64,000 bases of DNA from Acanthosepion esculentum (GCA_964036315.1 OZ038496.1:17786533-17850532), one strand, 5' to 3'; positions 1-10,043 are shown, numbered from the stretch's first letter. A program made the numbers and translations. Notes: a model not told the origin generated them from the letters alone.

Positions 1-369
1 ATCACCCCCTCCCCCCAAAAAACGAGATTTTTGACAGCAGAAACAAGTAAAGGAATTTACCGAAGTCGACACGTGTTGTCATTTAGCGGATTTCTTTGAG
101 ATCACACCCCACGGTAAAAAAAAGGACCCAACCCTGAATTGATTCCTACCCTTCTTAATTTATTTCCCATCTGTCCGATCTTAAGATTTTAATTTTATCT
201 TTTTATCTCCTCTCGTCTTTTTGCGTTTTCACCTGTCTGGTGTCTATTTTGTGTTGTGGATGTTCATGGAAACAATATTAGGTAACATCAGTTGTTTATG
301 TAGTGTTAGCCTTCACAATCACTGCTGCGATCAAAGCAGGTGACACTTACCGGTCACTGCTCAGCCAAG

Positions 370-531
370 ATGACCACAAGTGTCCAACAGCAGCAACAAG
401 AACAGGAGCAAGAAGAGTCTCAAAAGGAGACGAAACAGCTGTCGAGGATACCTGTGGGACGCATCAGCAGTAGTAAATGGGACACTATACTACCGGCAAC
501 TAATGAAACTACAAAACAGGATCGGGCTCAG
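370..531 (+). CDS. Candidate first coding exon of a host gene (unidentified)
   Basis: The frame opens at ATG 370 in a good Kozak-like context (GCCAAG before the ATG) and runs 54 codons to a strong splice-donor sequence, CAG|GTAAGA, at 531/532. The peptide begins MTTS, then has a Gln/Glu-rich stretch (residues about 5-20), then a more ordinary polar segment containing SRIPVGRISSSKWDTILPA. The frame is open 30 bases further upstream but without an ATG, so the start at 370 is preferred. Composition is balanced and unlike the AT-rich flanks, and it is not a simple microsatellite translation. I do not recognise the protein, and no convincing second exon is visible in the window. It could be the 5' end of a gene whose remaining exons lie beyond intronic repeats, or a chance frame. 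No function is assigned. Confidence 0.4.
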
Positions 532-1082
532 GTAAGAAGTATTCCTTCCTTTAATTTTAAAAGCTCAGCACAAAAAAATGATAATCAACAATGTGTTCCG
601 TAATGGTAAGAAAAAGAAGGAAAAAAACAAATTTTGCTTTATATTGCTATAATAAACCATTCCCCAAGAAATACAGTTAATTTAATTTAATAAAAATAAT
701 AAAACATAAAAAAAAATCTATATTTTTCTAACGACTGACATGCTTAAAAACGGACACCATCGCGGACAAAAAAATCAGGGATCAATTTAGTAGTATATTG
801 ACATTATAAATAGAACATTTGGTGCCATAATGAAGGGCACAAAGTCAGGGTTCAAATTGGCATTATATATACATTGTAAATCAAACACTTACTTTAAAGC
901 CACTTCGTTCGTTTCTACATTTAAGCTTGCATTTTCTAGAAAAAGAACGGTTTCCTAAATAAATAAAAGTAATTTTCATAAGGAGCAGAACAAATAGTAA
1001 CAAAAAAAACTTTCTTCTTAGAAAAATATTTAGTTTAGTTTAACCGAATCTTCAGATAGAGGCAATTACGTTCCTGAATTAA
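532..1082. other. AT-rich intronic or intergenic sequence
   Basis: After the splice-donor-like GTAAGA at 532-537 the sequence is AT-rich, with poly(A) runs (for example 706-715) and no reading frame, RNA or element that I can support. Confidence 0.4.
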
Positions 1083-1380
1083 TACTTCCTTTTCATTATC
1101 TTGATGTTAGAAACGGATGTTGGTGGAATGGAAGAAGTGAATGAATCTTCCCACCAATAATCCATAATTTCTTTTACCTTTTTTTAGATAACAGCAGTAC
1201 GGCACTCTGGCAAAATGGTGTTTGACATGAAAATGTCAGAGGTGTGCTATTCATTCCAGCCAGCATGCAGAAGTAATTGCACCTACTCACACTTATTGCT
1301 GTCATTTGCTGACAGTTTATGGAGAACAGTTAGACAGTGAGTTATTCGTTTCAGCTGTGGTGACAATGATGTTTGCAATA
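1083..1380 (+). pseudogene. Decayed mariner-like transposon, 5' part
   Basis: This resembles the 5' portion of the mariner-like family also seen at 30597-30885. Shared landmarks are a leader with GGATGTTGGTGGAATGG, a TTCCCACCAATAAT block, then the start of the transposase frame around 1191 (ACAGCAGTACGGCACTCTGG). Further on, TTTATGGAGAACAGTTAGAC and TTCAGCTGTGGTGACAATGA follow the expected order of the helix-turn-helix region. Stops and frame changes break the frame, the catalytic part is absent, and no terminal repeat is obvious. It is a dead fragment. Family assignment rests on recognition of the block order and agreement with the second copy. Confidence 0.6.
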
Positions 1381-1558
1381 AGCCATACTCTGTTGGCCTG
1401 GCACAGACCTTTGTTTATTACTGGTAAAAATGCATAGCCAATGATGGTGACTATATGGAAAAATAGTGCCTTGTAGGTGTGTACTTAATCTATCCAGTAG
1501 TGTCATTGTGCTCTCTGTATCTGTTCTATTTTAGTTTCCATGCAAATAAAATATACTA

Positions 1559-1744
1559 CAGTGTAACCAGGATATAATAGACCCGGATATAAGAGAAACT
1601 CGGATATAAGAGAGATCTTCTCCGGTCCCAAATTAGAGTCTGTGTTAATGTATATATAATAGACCAAACCCGGATATAAGAGAAACCCGATATAAGACAC
1701 TTCTTCTCCGGTCCTGACAACTCTCTTATATCCGGGTTACACTG
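1559..1744. mobile_element. Short pogo/Tigger-like MITE with TA target duplication
   Basis: A 186-bp element bounded by terminal inverted repeats. The left end reads CAGTGTAACCAGGATATA, the right end reads TATATCCGGGTTACACTG, and a TA dinucleotide lies on each side (1557-1558 and 1745-1746). The interior is two diverged copies of a module containing GGATATAAGAGAAAC followed by CTTCTCCGGTCC. The TIR style and TA duplication fit non-autonomous pogo/Tigger-type elements of the Tc1/mariner superfamily. There is no coding capacity. Short frames across it are shadows of the repeats. Confidence 0.7.
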
Positions 1745-1772
1745 TACTTTAGAAGTGTCCCTCATCTCATCT

Positions 1773-1784
1773 CTTTCTCTCTCA

Positions 1785-1851
<67 letters not shown>
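1773..1851. repeat. (CT)n followed by (AT)n microsatellite
   Basis: A long CT-dinucleotide run with a few interruptions passes directly into a TA run ending near 1851. Confidence 0.95.
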
Positions 1852-1985
1852 AAGTGGATATTAAGGTCAACACCCAGCGGCGATAGTTCTATCCTTAGAT
1901 GGAATCTGCAGGCCATAGAGATTGCACTTAAGCATGAAAAAGACGGTCGCTGCTGGGTGTTGACATCAATGTCTATTCTTATATT
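1852..1985. repeat. Dispersed foldback repeat (GTCAACACCCAGC family)
   Basis: The segment is an imperfect inverted repeat. GTCAACACCCAGCGGCGAT near its start is mirrored by GTCGCTGCTGGGTGTTGAC near its end. The right half (GATTGCACTTAAGCATGAAA, then the mirrored block, then TATTCTTATATTTACTA) aligns with 4585-4660, so this is one member of a dispersed family. No coding capacity. Confidence 0.6.
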
Positions 1986-2029
1986 TACTATATTTATATG
2001 CTATATCCTGGCATACCTTAAAATTATAT

Positions 2030-2032
2030 TTT

Positions 2033-2101
<69 letters not shown>
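2030..2101. repeat. (TA)n microsatellite
   Basis: About 70 bases of nearly pure TA dinucleotide. Confidence 0.95.
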
Positions 2102-2103
<2 letters not shown>

Positions 2104-2439
2104 AGGCGATACAACTTTTAAAGTGTGTCTGTGTAAAGTTTGTTAGTAAATCAGATAAATTATCATAAATTATAAAGATCATAAGTTTTAGGAACTTTGT
2201 TAAAAATTACAGAAAAAAAATAAAACTTTTTATTTTTTTACTATAGTTGTTCTGCTGCCTCTTTGAAAAATATTGGTAAAGTAATGAAGACATTCTTAAG
2301 AAAAATATATAATAGATCAGATGGAAGATTATTTCTACTTTCACTTTCACTATTCCCCAATCTATATACCCTACAAAAACAATTAAAGAATCAAAATTTA
2401 CCATAATTTTTTTTTCAGAATTATATTTTATATTATCAG
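2102..2439. other. AT-rich unique sequence, no feature seen
   Basis: AT-rich, with short poly(A) and poly(T) runs. I see no supported gene or element. Confidence 0.4.
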
Positions 2440-2760
2440 TCAGTTATGTGCCATGTGTGATACACACTTAGACGATCATGTATCTTTCGATACATGACTG
2501 ACAAGGCAGATTTTTTTCCTGCAGTAAGTTGCCATTTCTTTCTGTGGTATACCAGTTGCCACCCGAGACTATAGAAACTGGTCTATTCTGCTATTTACCC
2601 ATAGATGTGGGAGAAAAAGAGGATTCATACCTTTCCCTAGGGTATTAGCATGTAAATGAATGTAATGGATTTTAATGGAATTTGAACTCGGCTCTCCAGT
2701 TCTTTAATGCAAGCCGCTATTCATTACTCCGTCAATGGTGCCTCCTTTTATTATCACAGC
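2440..2760. repeat. Dispersed repeat, relative of 11330-11470
   Basis: The block ATGACTGACAAGGCAGATTT, then TTCCTGCAGTAAGTTGCCAT, then CAGTTGCCACCCGAGACTAT corresponds in order to the block at 11360-11445 (TGATTGACTAAACAAGATTT; TAGGTTGTTGTTTC; GGTTGCCAACCAAGGCTAT). This supports a dispersed, decayed family. The segment after 2660 (TTTGAACTCGGCTCTCCAG, then AAGCCGCTATTCATTACTCC) has the look of a tRNA-derived SINE in reverse orientation (B-box-like TTTGAACTCGG), but I could not delimit it. Confidence 0.45.
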
Positions 2761-4140
2761 ACTTAAACTGATTTATTCTTTAACCATCTTCATGTAAAGA
2801 ACAAAATCGTTGTCTAGGAAGAAAGGATGTCCACATTAAAAATGATGATAGTTTTGAAATTTGCAAGTTGAAATGTGATATTCAAAACAGCTAAAGAAAA
2901 TAAAAAGATACAATTTTGATATGAAAATTCTCAGTTTTAATTCTCTTGATTGGATTTTAATCAAATATCAAATTAAAATAATGTAAAAAAATTTTAAATG
3001 ATTTCTTACCATATTAAAGATTTATGCAACTGATTACATGATATATACTAATTCTGAATTAATTTTTTTATTTAAGTTACTTAACTTTTTCAATCTAAAA
3101 GCAATTCTTTTTGATGAAACATATTTTCGATTTTTTAATTACTGAATGGCATTTAAAATTAAAATATAAAGTTTTTGAAAATAATTTTTTCACATTTTTA
3201 AGAAATGGATTAAAATTTTTTTAAAAGCATATTCAAAATAGACATGTTTTTTTTTTTAAATTTAAATAGATTTATATTATTTTATAGAACTAATTCAAAA
3301 ATGTAATTAAGAATAATTTTTATTTTAGATTTTTTGTCAAAAATCTACTATTCTATAATTTGGATAAATTTTATTCATCTTTAAATCAATAAAGAGGAAT
3401 GAAAAAAGTACTTATAAACATTTATTGAAAGTCTTCATTAATAACACTGGATTTATTAGTTTTATTAATGATAGTTCATATTGAAGCTTTTTAAAAAGTG
3501 GCGATTTCTTTTATACTAAATTAAAAAAGAAAGACAGAAATGACAATAACAGCAGCAGCCTCCTCAAGAAAAAAAATAGTGAGAGTTTTTGAGTTTATTC
3601 ATAGATTTTTCTGTGTTCATAAACTGTTTTTCTAAAAGCAGTAACATCCAGCTGAACAAATTGGACTTAAAGAGGCAGCAGCTACCAACACAAATTTGTT
3701 CCTGGAGATCAATCAGTTTGTTACTATCAATGTGCTTATTATTAGTAGTATTATAGTACTTTCTCGACAAAGATTGGGAGGGCTATCATCCGTTTTCAAT
3801 GCAATGAATCCAGAACTGTGATTTTGAGACTGATGGTAGCAGGTGGTGAGGCTGTGAGAAGGATATTGCAGGGGCTAAGGTGGGAGTGTAAAAAAGAAAA
3901 AGAATGGAGCGAGGGTGCACACTCATGAGACATGACGAAAATAGTGGAAGTGTTATTTTTCTGAACATCCCCTGTATGCGTTTCCATGTTGCAGTTGGGG
4001 ACGGATTTTATGTAGAAATCAGTCCTTAATTTAAACTTGCTTTGGAGGAAAAAGATTGTTTTCTATTTTTAGGAATTAAGATACTGATTTCTTGTTTTTT
4101 TTAATCATTGAAAAAGAATTGTCTTTTTTTAGGTTTAACA
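2761..4140. other. AT-rich sequence, no feature seen
   Basis: About 1.4 kb, mostly AT-rich (especially 2940-3480). Around 3540-3990 composition is more balanced, but the short minus-strand frames there show no recognisable protein signature. Nothing is supported. Confidence 0.4.
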
Positions 4141-4218
4141 TTTCATATGTATACATGTATGTTTGCATGTATGTGCATATATCTATATAGGTAATATATA
4201 TGTGTGTATACAAGTATG

Positions 4219-4291
<73 letters not shown>

Positions 4292-4297
4292 GTGTAT

Positions 4298-4337
<40 letters not shown>
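4141..4337. repeat. Long (TA)n microsatellite with ATGTATGT-like lead
   Basis: Imperfect ATGTATG-type repeats lead into two long TA runs separated by a short TGTGTATTTCTG spacer. Confidence 0.9.
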
Positions 4338-4339
<2 letters not shown>

Positions 4340-4365
4340 CAGCTGACTACAACAGAACTAGTCAC

Positions 4366-4409
<44 letters not shown>

Positions 4410-4437
4410 GTGACTAGTTCTGTTGTAGTCAGCTGCT
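4338..4437. repeat. Perfect 33-bp inverted repeat with a (TA)n loop
   Basis: The left arm 4338-4370 begins AGCAGCTGACTACAACAGAA. The right arm 4405-4437 is its exact reverse complement. The 34-base loop is pure TA, which is itself self-complementary, so the whole 100 bases can extrude as one cruciform. It may be a foldback/MITE remnant or the product of strand-switching during AT-run replication. Confidence 0.9.
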
Positions 4438-4570
4438 GGGTGTCATTCCCATTTCAGCGTTGTGTTATAACTTTTTGAAATTATTCAGTCCACACATTAG
4501 GAGGTTTAAGCAAATTGACTGCTGTTTTTCTCATTTTTATACTAAGTTTGATGTGATTAATTAATATATA

Positions 4571-4700
4571 TATATATATCGCCTGACGATTGCACTAGCA
4601 TGAAACAGACTGTCGCCTCTAAGTGCTGACTTCCATGTCCACTTTTATATTTACACACGCTCTATCTCTGATATTGAGCACTTTACCCCATAAATATAGC
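4571..4700. repeat. Dispersed repeat, relative of 1852-1985
   Basis: A TA run (4563-4579) precedes GCCTGACGATTGCACTAGCA and GAAACAGACTGTCGCCTCTA, then ACTTTTATATTTACACAC. Order and spacing parallel the right half of the repeat at 1852-1985. A short piece in opposite orientation (AATCGTCAGGTGCTGATTG) lies near 5565-5583. Confidence 0.55.
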
Positions 4701-4720
4701 ACACTTTAAGACTATATTTC

Positions 4721-4721
<1 letters not shown>

Positions 4722-4813
<92 letters not shown>
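4722..4813. repeat. (TA)n-(TG)n compound microsatellite
   Basis: A TA run of about 47 bases changes abruptly to a TG run of about 38 bases. A TG-rich stretch recurs at 5092-5112. Confidence 0.95.
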
Positions 4814-5160
4814 ATTAATCACATATAAATATATATATGATGGATATCCTGTTCATATTAAACAAGATAGGCTTCAAGATTTGGTTAGAGACTGTATCTA
4901 CTTTCAACTGGTACGACAGAAATTTGACAAACAACCAACAAAGCTTGGTTATATTGTGTGGTACTACTGGGGTGGCATAGGTTAGAGGTAAAGATGTCAT
5001 ACCAATGTTGAATCTAAAGTCATCATCTGATGGGCATTTTGTGGGAGGCATAGCCATTGGTGCATCATCAGACATTGTAAATGATATATATATGTGTGTG
5101 TGTCTGTGTGTGTTTATTTCTTGATGTAAGGGAAATGCAGGTTCATTCCTTGCTCAGAGT
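4814..5160. other. Unique sequence between microsatellites
   Basis: Balanced composition. The 86-codon minus-strand frame ending near 5075 has no signature that I recognise. No supported feature. Confidence 0.35.
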
Positions 5161-5164
5161 AATA

Positions 5165-5212
<48 letters not shown>
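5165..5212. repeat. (TA)n microsatellite
   Basis: A pure TA run. More TA and TAATAA runs follow at 5391-5515, where TA blocks alternate with ATTAATAATAATA. Confidence 0.95.
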
Positions 5213-5213
<1 letters not shown>

Positions 5214-5388
5214 TGTGTATTTCTATAAGTAATATATACATATACACACACGATCGTTTGCAAAACAGGCACACACACATATGTAGGTTTAAGCCAAACA
5301 AAACCCAACAAACAGTAAATTATTGGAGGATAGCTTGTTTAAGGCCAGCTGATATTGTGAAGTCGCAGAACTTTTATTTAGCTACTCA

Positions 5389-5390
<2 letters not shown>

Positions 5391-5430
<40 letters not shown>

Positions 5431-5520
5431 TAATAACAAATATATATATATATTAATAATAATATTAATAATATATATATATATATATATTAATAATAAT
5501 AATTATAATAAATATACATT
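5391..5520. repeat. (TA)n / (AAT)n compound repeat
   Basis: TA runs alternate with AATAATAAT trinucleotide blocks. Confidence 0.9.
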
Positions 5521-5698
5521 TTTTTCCTTACTGGTAGCAAAACTCTGAGATTGATGCACAATGCAATCGTCAGGTGCTGATTGAAGAGTTGTGTTACTGA
5601 TGAGGATAAAAATATATATTTATTATTAATATAAATTATAGCTCTGTTATTATATATCGAGCACTATTTTATTTGTACCAACACTCAATGTGCAATAT

Positions 5699-5699
<1 letters not shown>

Positions 5700-5742
<43 letters not shown>
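5700..5742. repeat. (TG)n microsatellite
   Basis: About 20 TG dinucleotides in an unbroken run. The Cys-Val frames over it are artefacts. Confidence 0.95.
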
Positions 5743-5989
5743 TATAGGTAAAATATTAAATAGTTTAAATTTGCATCCAAATTTCGTCTTTAACAAATTT
5801 TCTGCTGTCACAAAATGGGTCAGGATATTTAAGAACAACAGCAATAAAAAAAATAATGTTTTGGGAAACCCAAATGAGATCGGCTGAGCTGTGTGTCTAG
5901 ACGCACCGGATGGAAAACACAAGATTTAAAATACAATGTCCCTGCATAATTTACAACCATTGTTTACATCTCTGTCTCCCCTCTCGACC

Positions 5990-6122
5990 GACATATATAA
6001 AATTCCATCAATAAGAACATTGCTTTAGTCTGATGAAGTCCTTTTAAAAGACGAAACACATTACAGATAATTTTTTCTACTGTCATTCAGTTACCCAATA
6101 AATTGGTATCTAAGTTTTTAAG
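5990..6122 (+). repeat. Element tail with CTGATGAAG...CGAAAC module
   Basis: CTGATGA at 6030 is followed by an A, a short GTC...GAC stem and GAAAC ending at 6057. The same arrangement recurs at 10743-10776 (-), 11119-11151, 32778-32810 and 33122-33148. Such modules are common near the ends of invertebrate retroelements and resemble a hammerhead-ribozyme core with one extra A. Activity is not implied. See the finding on these modules. Confidence 0.5.
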
Positions 6123-6129
6123 CATACAT

Positions 6130-6350
6130 ACATAGGGGAATGGACACCATCATGCTATTCCTGCTCAAGACAGGCCACAAGAGAATGGACAGGATCTGAT
6201 GGGAACAGTGCAGGGTCAAAGAAACCAAGGTAGACAGGAATGGAAGTGAGTAGACAAAATCAGTGTGTGGATATGAAGGAGTTTTGCAAAAACGCAGCCT
6301 CGGCCCAATGACTGTCCAAAATGGAGTCATTTGTTGGTGTGTTCAGCAGT
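6130..6350 (+). pseudogene. Decayed LINE ORF2 C-terminal fragment
   Basis: In the plus frames, separated by stops, are segments resembling the region after the reverse-transcriptase domain of RTE/Jockey-like LINEs: a GRQEW-type basic stretch, then MKEFCKNAASAQ, then LSKMESFVGVFSSAAPQ. The last two match the usual run-out in which an aspartate-arginine and tryptophan motif precedes the C-terminus. The frame is broken and short. Family is inference. Confidence 0.4.
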
Positions 6351-6689
6351 GCAGCACCCCAATGACTAAATGGGGTCAATGATAATGAAATATACACATT
6401 CAGCAAGTAGGGTTTCTTGTATAAATAGTTAACTTAGCGGAAACCTGTATTCATAACTGAAAAAAAAAATTCGGAAATTAACTGTAACATGTGGGACTCT
6501 ATATAGAATTTATTGCTCCATGTTTACTTTTATGCGACAAGTTGTACTGGGTTATATGGTATCAGCAACAATGAATGATCAATGATCTGACCTATTGCGC
6601 GATGGCTTCATGCCTTTCTCGTGGCCGTTAATGCAAGGAGAACACGAAGTAATCCAGGGTGGATCTGATCTTGGTTCATCAGCTTGGAT
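6351..6689. other. No feature seen
   Basis: Unique-looking sequence with a poly(A) stretch at 6460-6469. No gene or element supported. Confidence 0.4.
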
Positions 6690-7365
6690 GGTGCTTTTCT
6701 ACGTGTAGCTTAGATATGATACAAGGCCGAAAATATGATGCACCCTGTGAGGATCAAACTCACTATTCAGTCATAATTGAACTAGTGAGACAATCCTGCT
6801 AACCTTTACACCATGTCGAAGCACTCCAAAAATGATTTTCTAAGTTTAGCTTAGATGTCACACAAGGCAGAAAGTATAGGGCACTCAGTGAGTATCAAAC
6901 TTACTGTTCAGTTGTAATTGACCTAGCAAGATAAGCTTGCTAACGATTACACCACTTTCGTGCCCTATGCTGATTTTCTAAGCATAGCTTAGATGTGGTA
7001 CAAGGCCAGAAGTATGGGGTACCCAGTGTGAATTGAACTCTCTATTCACTTGTAAATTGATCTTGTGAGACAAGCTTGCTAACCGTAACACCACCTTGAA
7101 GTTCCCTGATGATTTTCTAAGCGTAGCTTAGATATGGCAGAAGGCCAAAAATTTAGGGCGCCCAGTGAGGATTGAACTCACTATTCAGTTGTAAATGATC
7201 AAGAGAGACAAAACATTAGACCACATCAAGGTGACCAGTGATTTTCTAAGCATATTTTAGATGTGGTACAAGGCCAAAAGTATGGGGTACCCAGTGAGTA
7301 TCGAATTTACTATTCAGTTGTAATTGAAGCTTGTTAACCATTACATCACGTCGAAATGATTCATC
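6690..7365 (-). repeat. Five tandem tRNA-derived (SINE-like) units of about 139 bp
   Basis: The landmark TTAGAT recurs at 6710, 6851, 6989, 7128 and 7257, giving spacings of 141, 138, 139 and 129. Read on the minus strand, each unit has a tRNA-like half with both RNA polymerase III internal promoter boxes. For example, in the third unit (about 7105 down to 7020) there is an A-box-like TGGTGTTACGGTTAGC followed about 45 bases later by a B-box-like GAGTTCAATTC. Individual units are too diverged to be functional tRNA genes: no complete acceptor stem or clear anticodon arm can be assigned. The best description is a locally tandemised tRNA-derived SINE head. Confidence 0.65.
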
Positions 7366-7815
7366 AGATTGGATGTGCAGTTAATGATGCAGAAAGTGGA
7401 ATTGGAAAATAGTAAGGCAGACCAATGCTTTTTTGCCTTGTTAGAGTAAACAATCTCAGAGAAGTATCATGTTAAAATCAAAACCATCTTAAAGAGGGAT
7501 GAACTTCATTGGATTATCTTGCCCTAGACATGTCCATTGTTGCCACAGCAGCAGTACAAATAGGGCCTCTATAACCGTAATGGGTTACAGGATGCATCAA
7601 TGTCATTTTCTATGCTGTTAAGTAAGATATCCACACCACACTTTACCATAATATGTTCTGTATATTTATCTGTGTCTTGTTAAGCTTTTATAAGCTTTTG
7701 AGAAGCGTGTGCATATAAGCACATGCCTCATGAGTGCACTCATTCAGTTATTACGTTTATTCTTATTACCATTCTGTTTTTTTTATATGACTCTCTTTAG
7801 TTTGATCAGGTTGAG
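7366..7815. other. No feature seen
   Basis: Balanced sequence with a cytosine/thymine-rich end leading into the repeat at 7820. No supported gene. Confidence 0.35.
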
Positions 7816-8026
7816 CTCTTTGCTCTCACTCTCTCTCTCTCTCTCTCTCATTTTGTTCTTATCTATCTATCTTAGTTTTCTCGTTTTTATTTCTCTCAGT
7901 CACTATGTTTGTTTTTACTTCTGTCCCTTTAACCTTCTCAGGATTTCTTTCTTTCTGTAAATGTTTCTGTCAATTTATCTTTCCGTCGCAATCAGGTCTT
8001 TTCTCTATCTATCTAAGTCTATTCAG

Positions 8027-8079
<53 letters not shown>

Positions 8080-8192
8080 ACTTTGGTCAGATCTATCTAC
8101 ATATGTTCAAATCTATTTGTCTATCTCATTCTGTTTAAATCTATCTATATACTCCATATGTTCAGATCTATCTATTTATCTCATTCTGTTCA

Positions 8193-8223
<31 letters not shown>

Positions 8224-8319
8224 GTTCAGATCTATCTATCTATCTATCTATCTATCTCATTCTGTTCATATCTATCTATCTATTTATTTATCTCATTGTG
8301 TCCAAATCTGTCTGTTCAG

Positions 8320-8351
<32 letters not shown>

Positions 8352-8425
8352 CATTCTGTTAATATCTATCTATTTATCTATCTATCTATTTATTTATCTC
8401 ATTCTGTTCAAATCTGTCTGTTCAG

Positions 8426-8469
<44 letters not shown>

Positions 8470-8580
8470 CATTCTGTTTATATCTATCTATCTATCTATT
8501 TATTTATCTCATTGTGTTCAAATCTGTCTGTTCAGATCTATCTATCTATCTATCCATCCATCCATCCATCCATCCATCCC
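7816..8580. repeat. Complex (CTAT)n tetranucleotide block with higher-order interruptions
   Basis: A CT run (7826-7850) leads into CTAT tetranucleotide runs that are repeatedly interrupted by TCATTCTGTTCA and CTGTCTGTTCAGAT phrases. The run-plus-interruption pair is itself repeated about every 110-125 bp between 8200 and 8560, so the block is a higher-order repeat rather than a simple run. The last run shifts to CCAT (8550-8578). Long Ser-Ile-Tyr-Leu frames across it are translation artefacts. Confidence 0.9.
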
Positions 8581-9190
8581 AGTTTGTTCAGATTTTACTG
8601 TTATGAAATATTTAAGGGAGTTTAGCAAGTTGAAGTCTATGTTCTAAATCAGAACATATATTATTTAATAAGCCTCCCATATCAGGTAGCCTTGCCTCTA
8701 ATTTATATATGCCTGTATGTGTATGCCTGTGTGTGTGTGTGTGTGTGTGTGTGTATTCTTGCTTTTCTATTCATCAGTGAATATATATATATATATGAGT
8801 GTATTATGATGTGTACCTATATATGTAATGCATTTACATATTTATCTTCTTAGTTGCAGTAAAGCATATATTATGTCAATATTCACACATCTCTACACAC
8901 GGGCACAGATTTTGTCTTTCCATCAAGGAATTTTATCTTTTATTTCACTGCTACTGTTTTGTTTTGTTTTGTAACTGCAAATGCCATCCTATGTTTTTAT
9001 GTGGATGAAGTTATTTCTGGTTTGTAAGTTTAGACAGGGAAATAATTTTCTTTCACTGTCTTCATGGCAGTTATAAACTCAACAGATATTTATTAAGCTG
9101 AGTCTAACACAGGGGCACTTTCGGGAGAAAGAAGATTGTGTTGCACCAGGTTTTCCTCTCAGAAAGGACTGAGATGCAACTCCTAGGATA
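8581..9190. other. Unique sequence with small GT and AT runs
   Basis: Contains a TG run (8728-8754) and a TA run (8781-8796). Otherwise no supported feature. Confidence 0.4.
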
Positions 9191-9215
9191 ATATCTATCT
9201 ATCTCAGTTGGTTCA

Positions 9216-9266
<51 letters not shown>

Positions 9267-9347
9267 TCATATCTATCTATCTGATTCTGTTCATATCTAT
9301 CTACCTATCTCAGTTGGTTCATATCTATCTATCTATCTATCTATCTG
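9191..9347. repeat. (CTAT)n with TCAGTTGGTTCATAT interruptions
   Basis: Tetranucleotide runs interrupted by CAGTTGGTTCATAT and GATTCTGTTCATAT phrases, in the same style as the block at 7.8-8.6 kb. It ends directly against the 5S-like sequence at 9351. Confidence 0.9.
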
Positions 9348-9350
9348 AAA

Positions 9351-9620
9351 GCCTGATCACTGAAGTTAAGCAATGACAAGCCTGGTCAGTACCTAGATGA
9401 ATGACTGCGAGAGAATATTAAGTGTTGTAAACTTGGATGTGTGGGTGGTGTAATGTATAATGATTCGGAATGAGATATCACAGTGCCAAGTTTCAATTCT
9501 AGTCAAGTTCGTTATATTCACTTGTGTGCAAATACTCATGGGCAAGGTATGATTCCACCTCTGCTCCCCTCAGCTATAGATTAATTAATACGACCTGTAT
9601 CAGAAAATCTTTATTTTCTT
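9351..9620 (+). mobile_element. Chimeric 5S rRNA / tRNA-like SINE copy
   Basis: Positions 9351-9435 closely follow the 3' two-thirds of animal 5S rRNA: GCCTGATCACTGAAGTTAAG, then GCCTGGTCAGTACCTAGATG (5S internal promoter C-box region), then the closing AAGTGTTGTAAACTT. The first third of 5S is missing where the CTAT run begins. Immediately after comes a tRNA-like stretch: A-box-like TGGTGTAATG at about 9446 and B-box-like AGTTTCAATTCT at 9489-9500. A core tail follows (CACCTCTGCTCCCCTCAGCT) that is shared with the SINE at 29866-30055, then an AT-rich end. The 5S-plus-tRNA order parallels chimeric SINEs described in vertebrates. Whether this is a fixed family or one chance fusion cannot be told from one copy. 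Confidence 0.65.
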
Positions 9621-9689
9621 AAAAAAGATGTTACAATTTAGAAATATCTGCTGCTTTTAAATAAACTGCAACAGGTTGATAAGCTATAA

Positions 9690-9691
9690 AA

Positions 9692-9733
<42 letters not shown>

Positions 9734-9805
9734 GTCTATCTCAGTCAGTTCAAATCTATCTATCTCAATCTCTTCAAATCTATCTATCTATCTCATCCTG
9801 TTCAA

Positions 9806-9837
<32 letters not shown>

Positions 9838-9902
9838 CAGTCAGTTCAAATCTATCTATCTCAATCTCTTCAAAATCTATCTATCTATCTCATCCTGTTC
9901 AA

Positions 9903-9963
<61 letters not shown>

Positions 9964-9976
9964 ATTAACTATCTGC

Positions 9977-10042
<66 letters not shown>

Positions 10043-10043
10043 G
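9690..10043. repeat. (CTAT)n with TCAGTCAGTTCAAAT higher-order interruptions
   Basis: Long CTAT runs. The phrase series CAGTCAGTTCAAAT, CAATCTCTTCAAA, CATCCTGTTCAAAT occurs twice (about 9735-9810 and 9838-9905), so part of the block was duplicated. The frame through it is an artefact. Confidence 0.9.

Noticed and set aside
4183..5548. Ile-Tyr and Cys-Val frames
   Set aside because: Translations of TA and TG dinucleotide runs on both strands.
6690..7365. Functional tRNA gene cluster
   Set aside because: Only the internal promoter boxes are recognisable. Acceptor and anticodon arms do not form convincingly and the units are diverged.
9351..9435. Functional 5S rRNA gene
   Set aside because: The first third of the gene is missing and several conserved positions differ. 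It continues directly into a tRNA-like SINE body.
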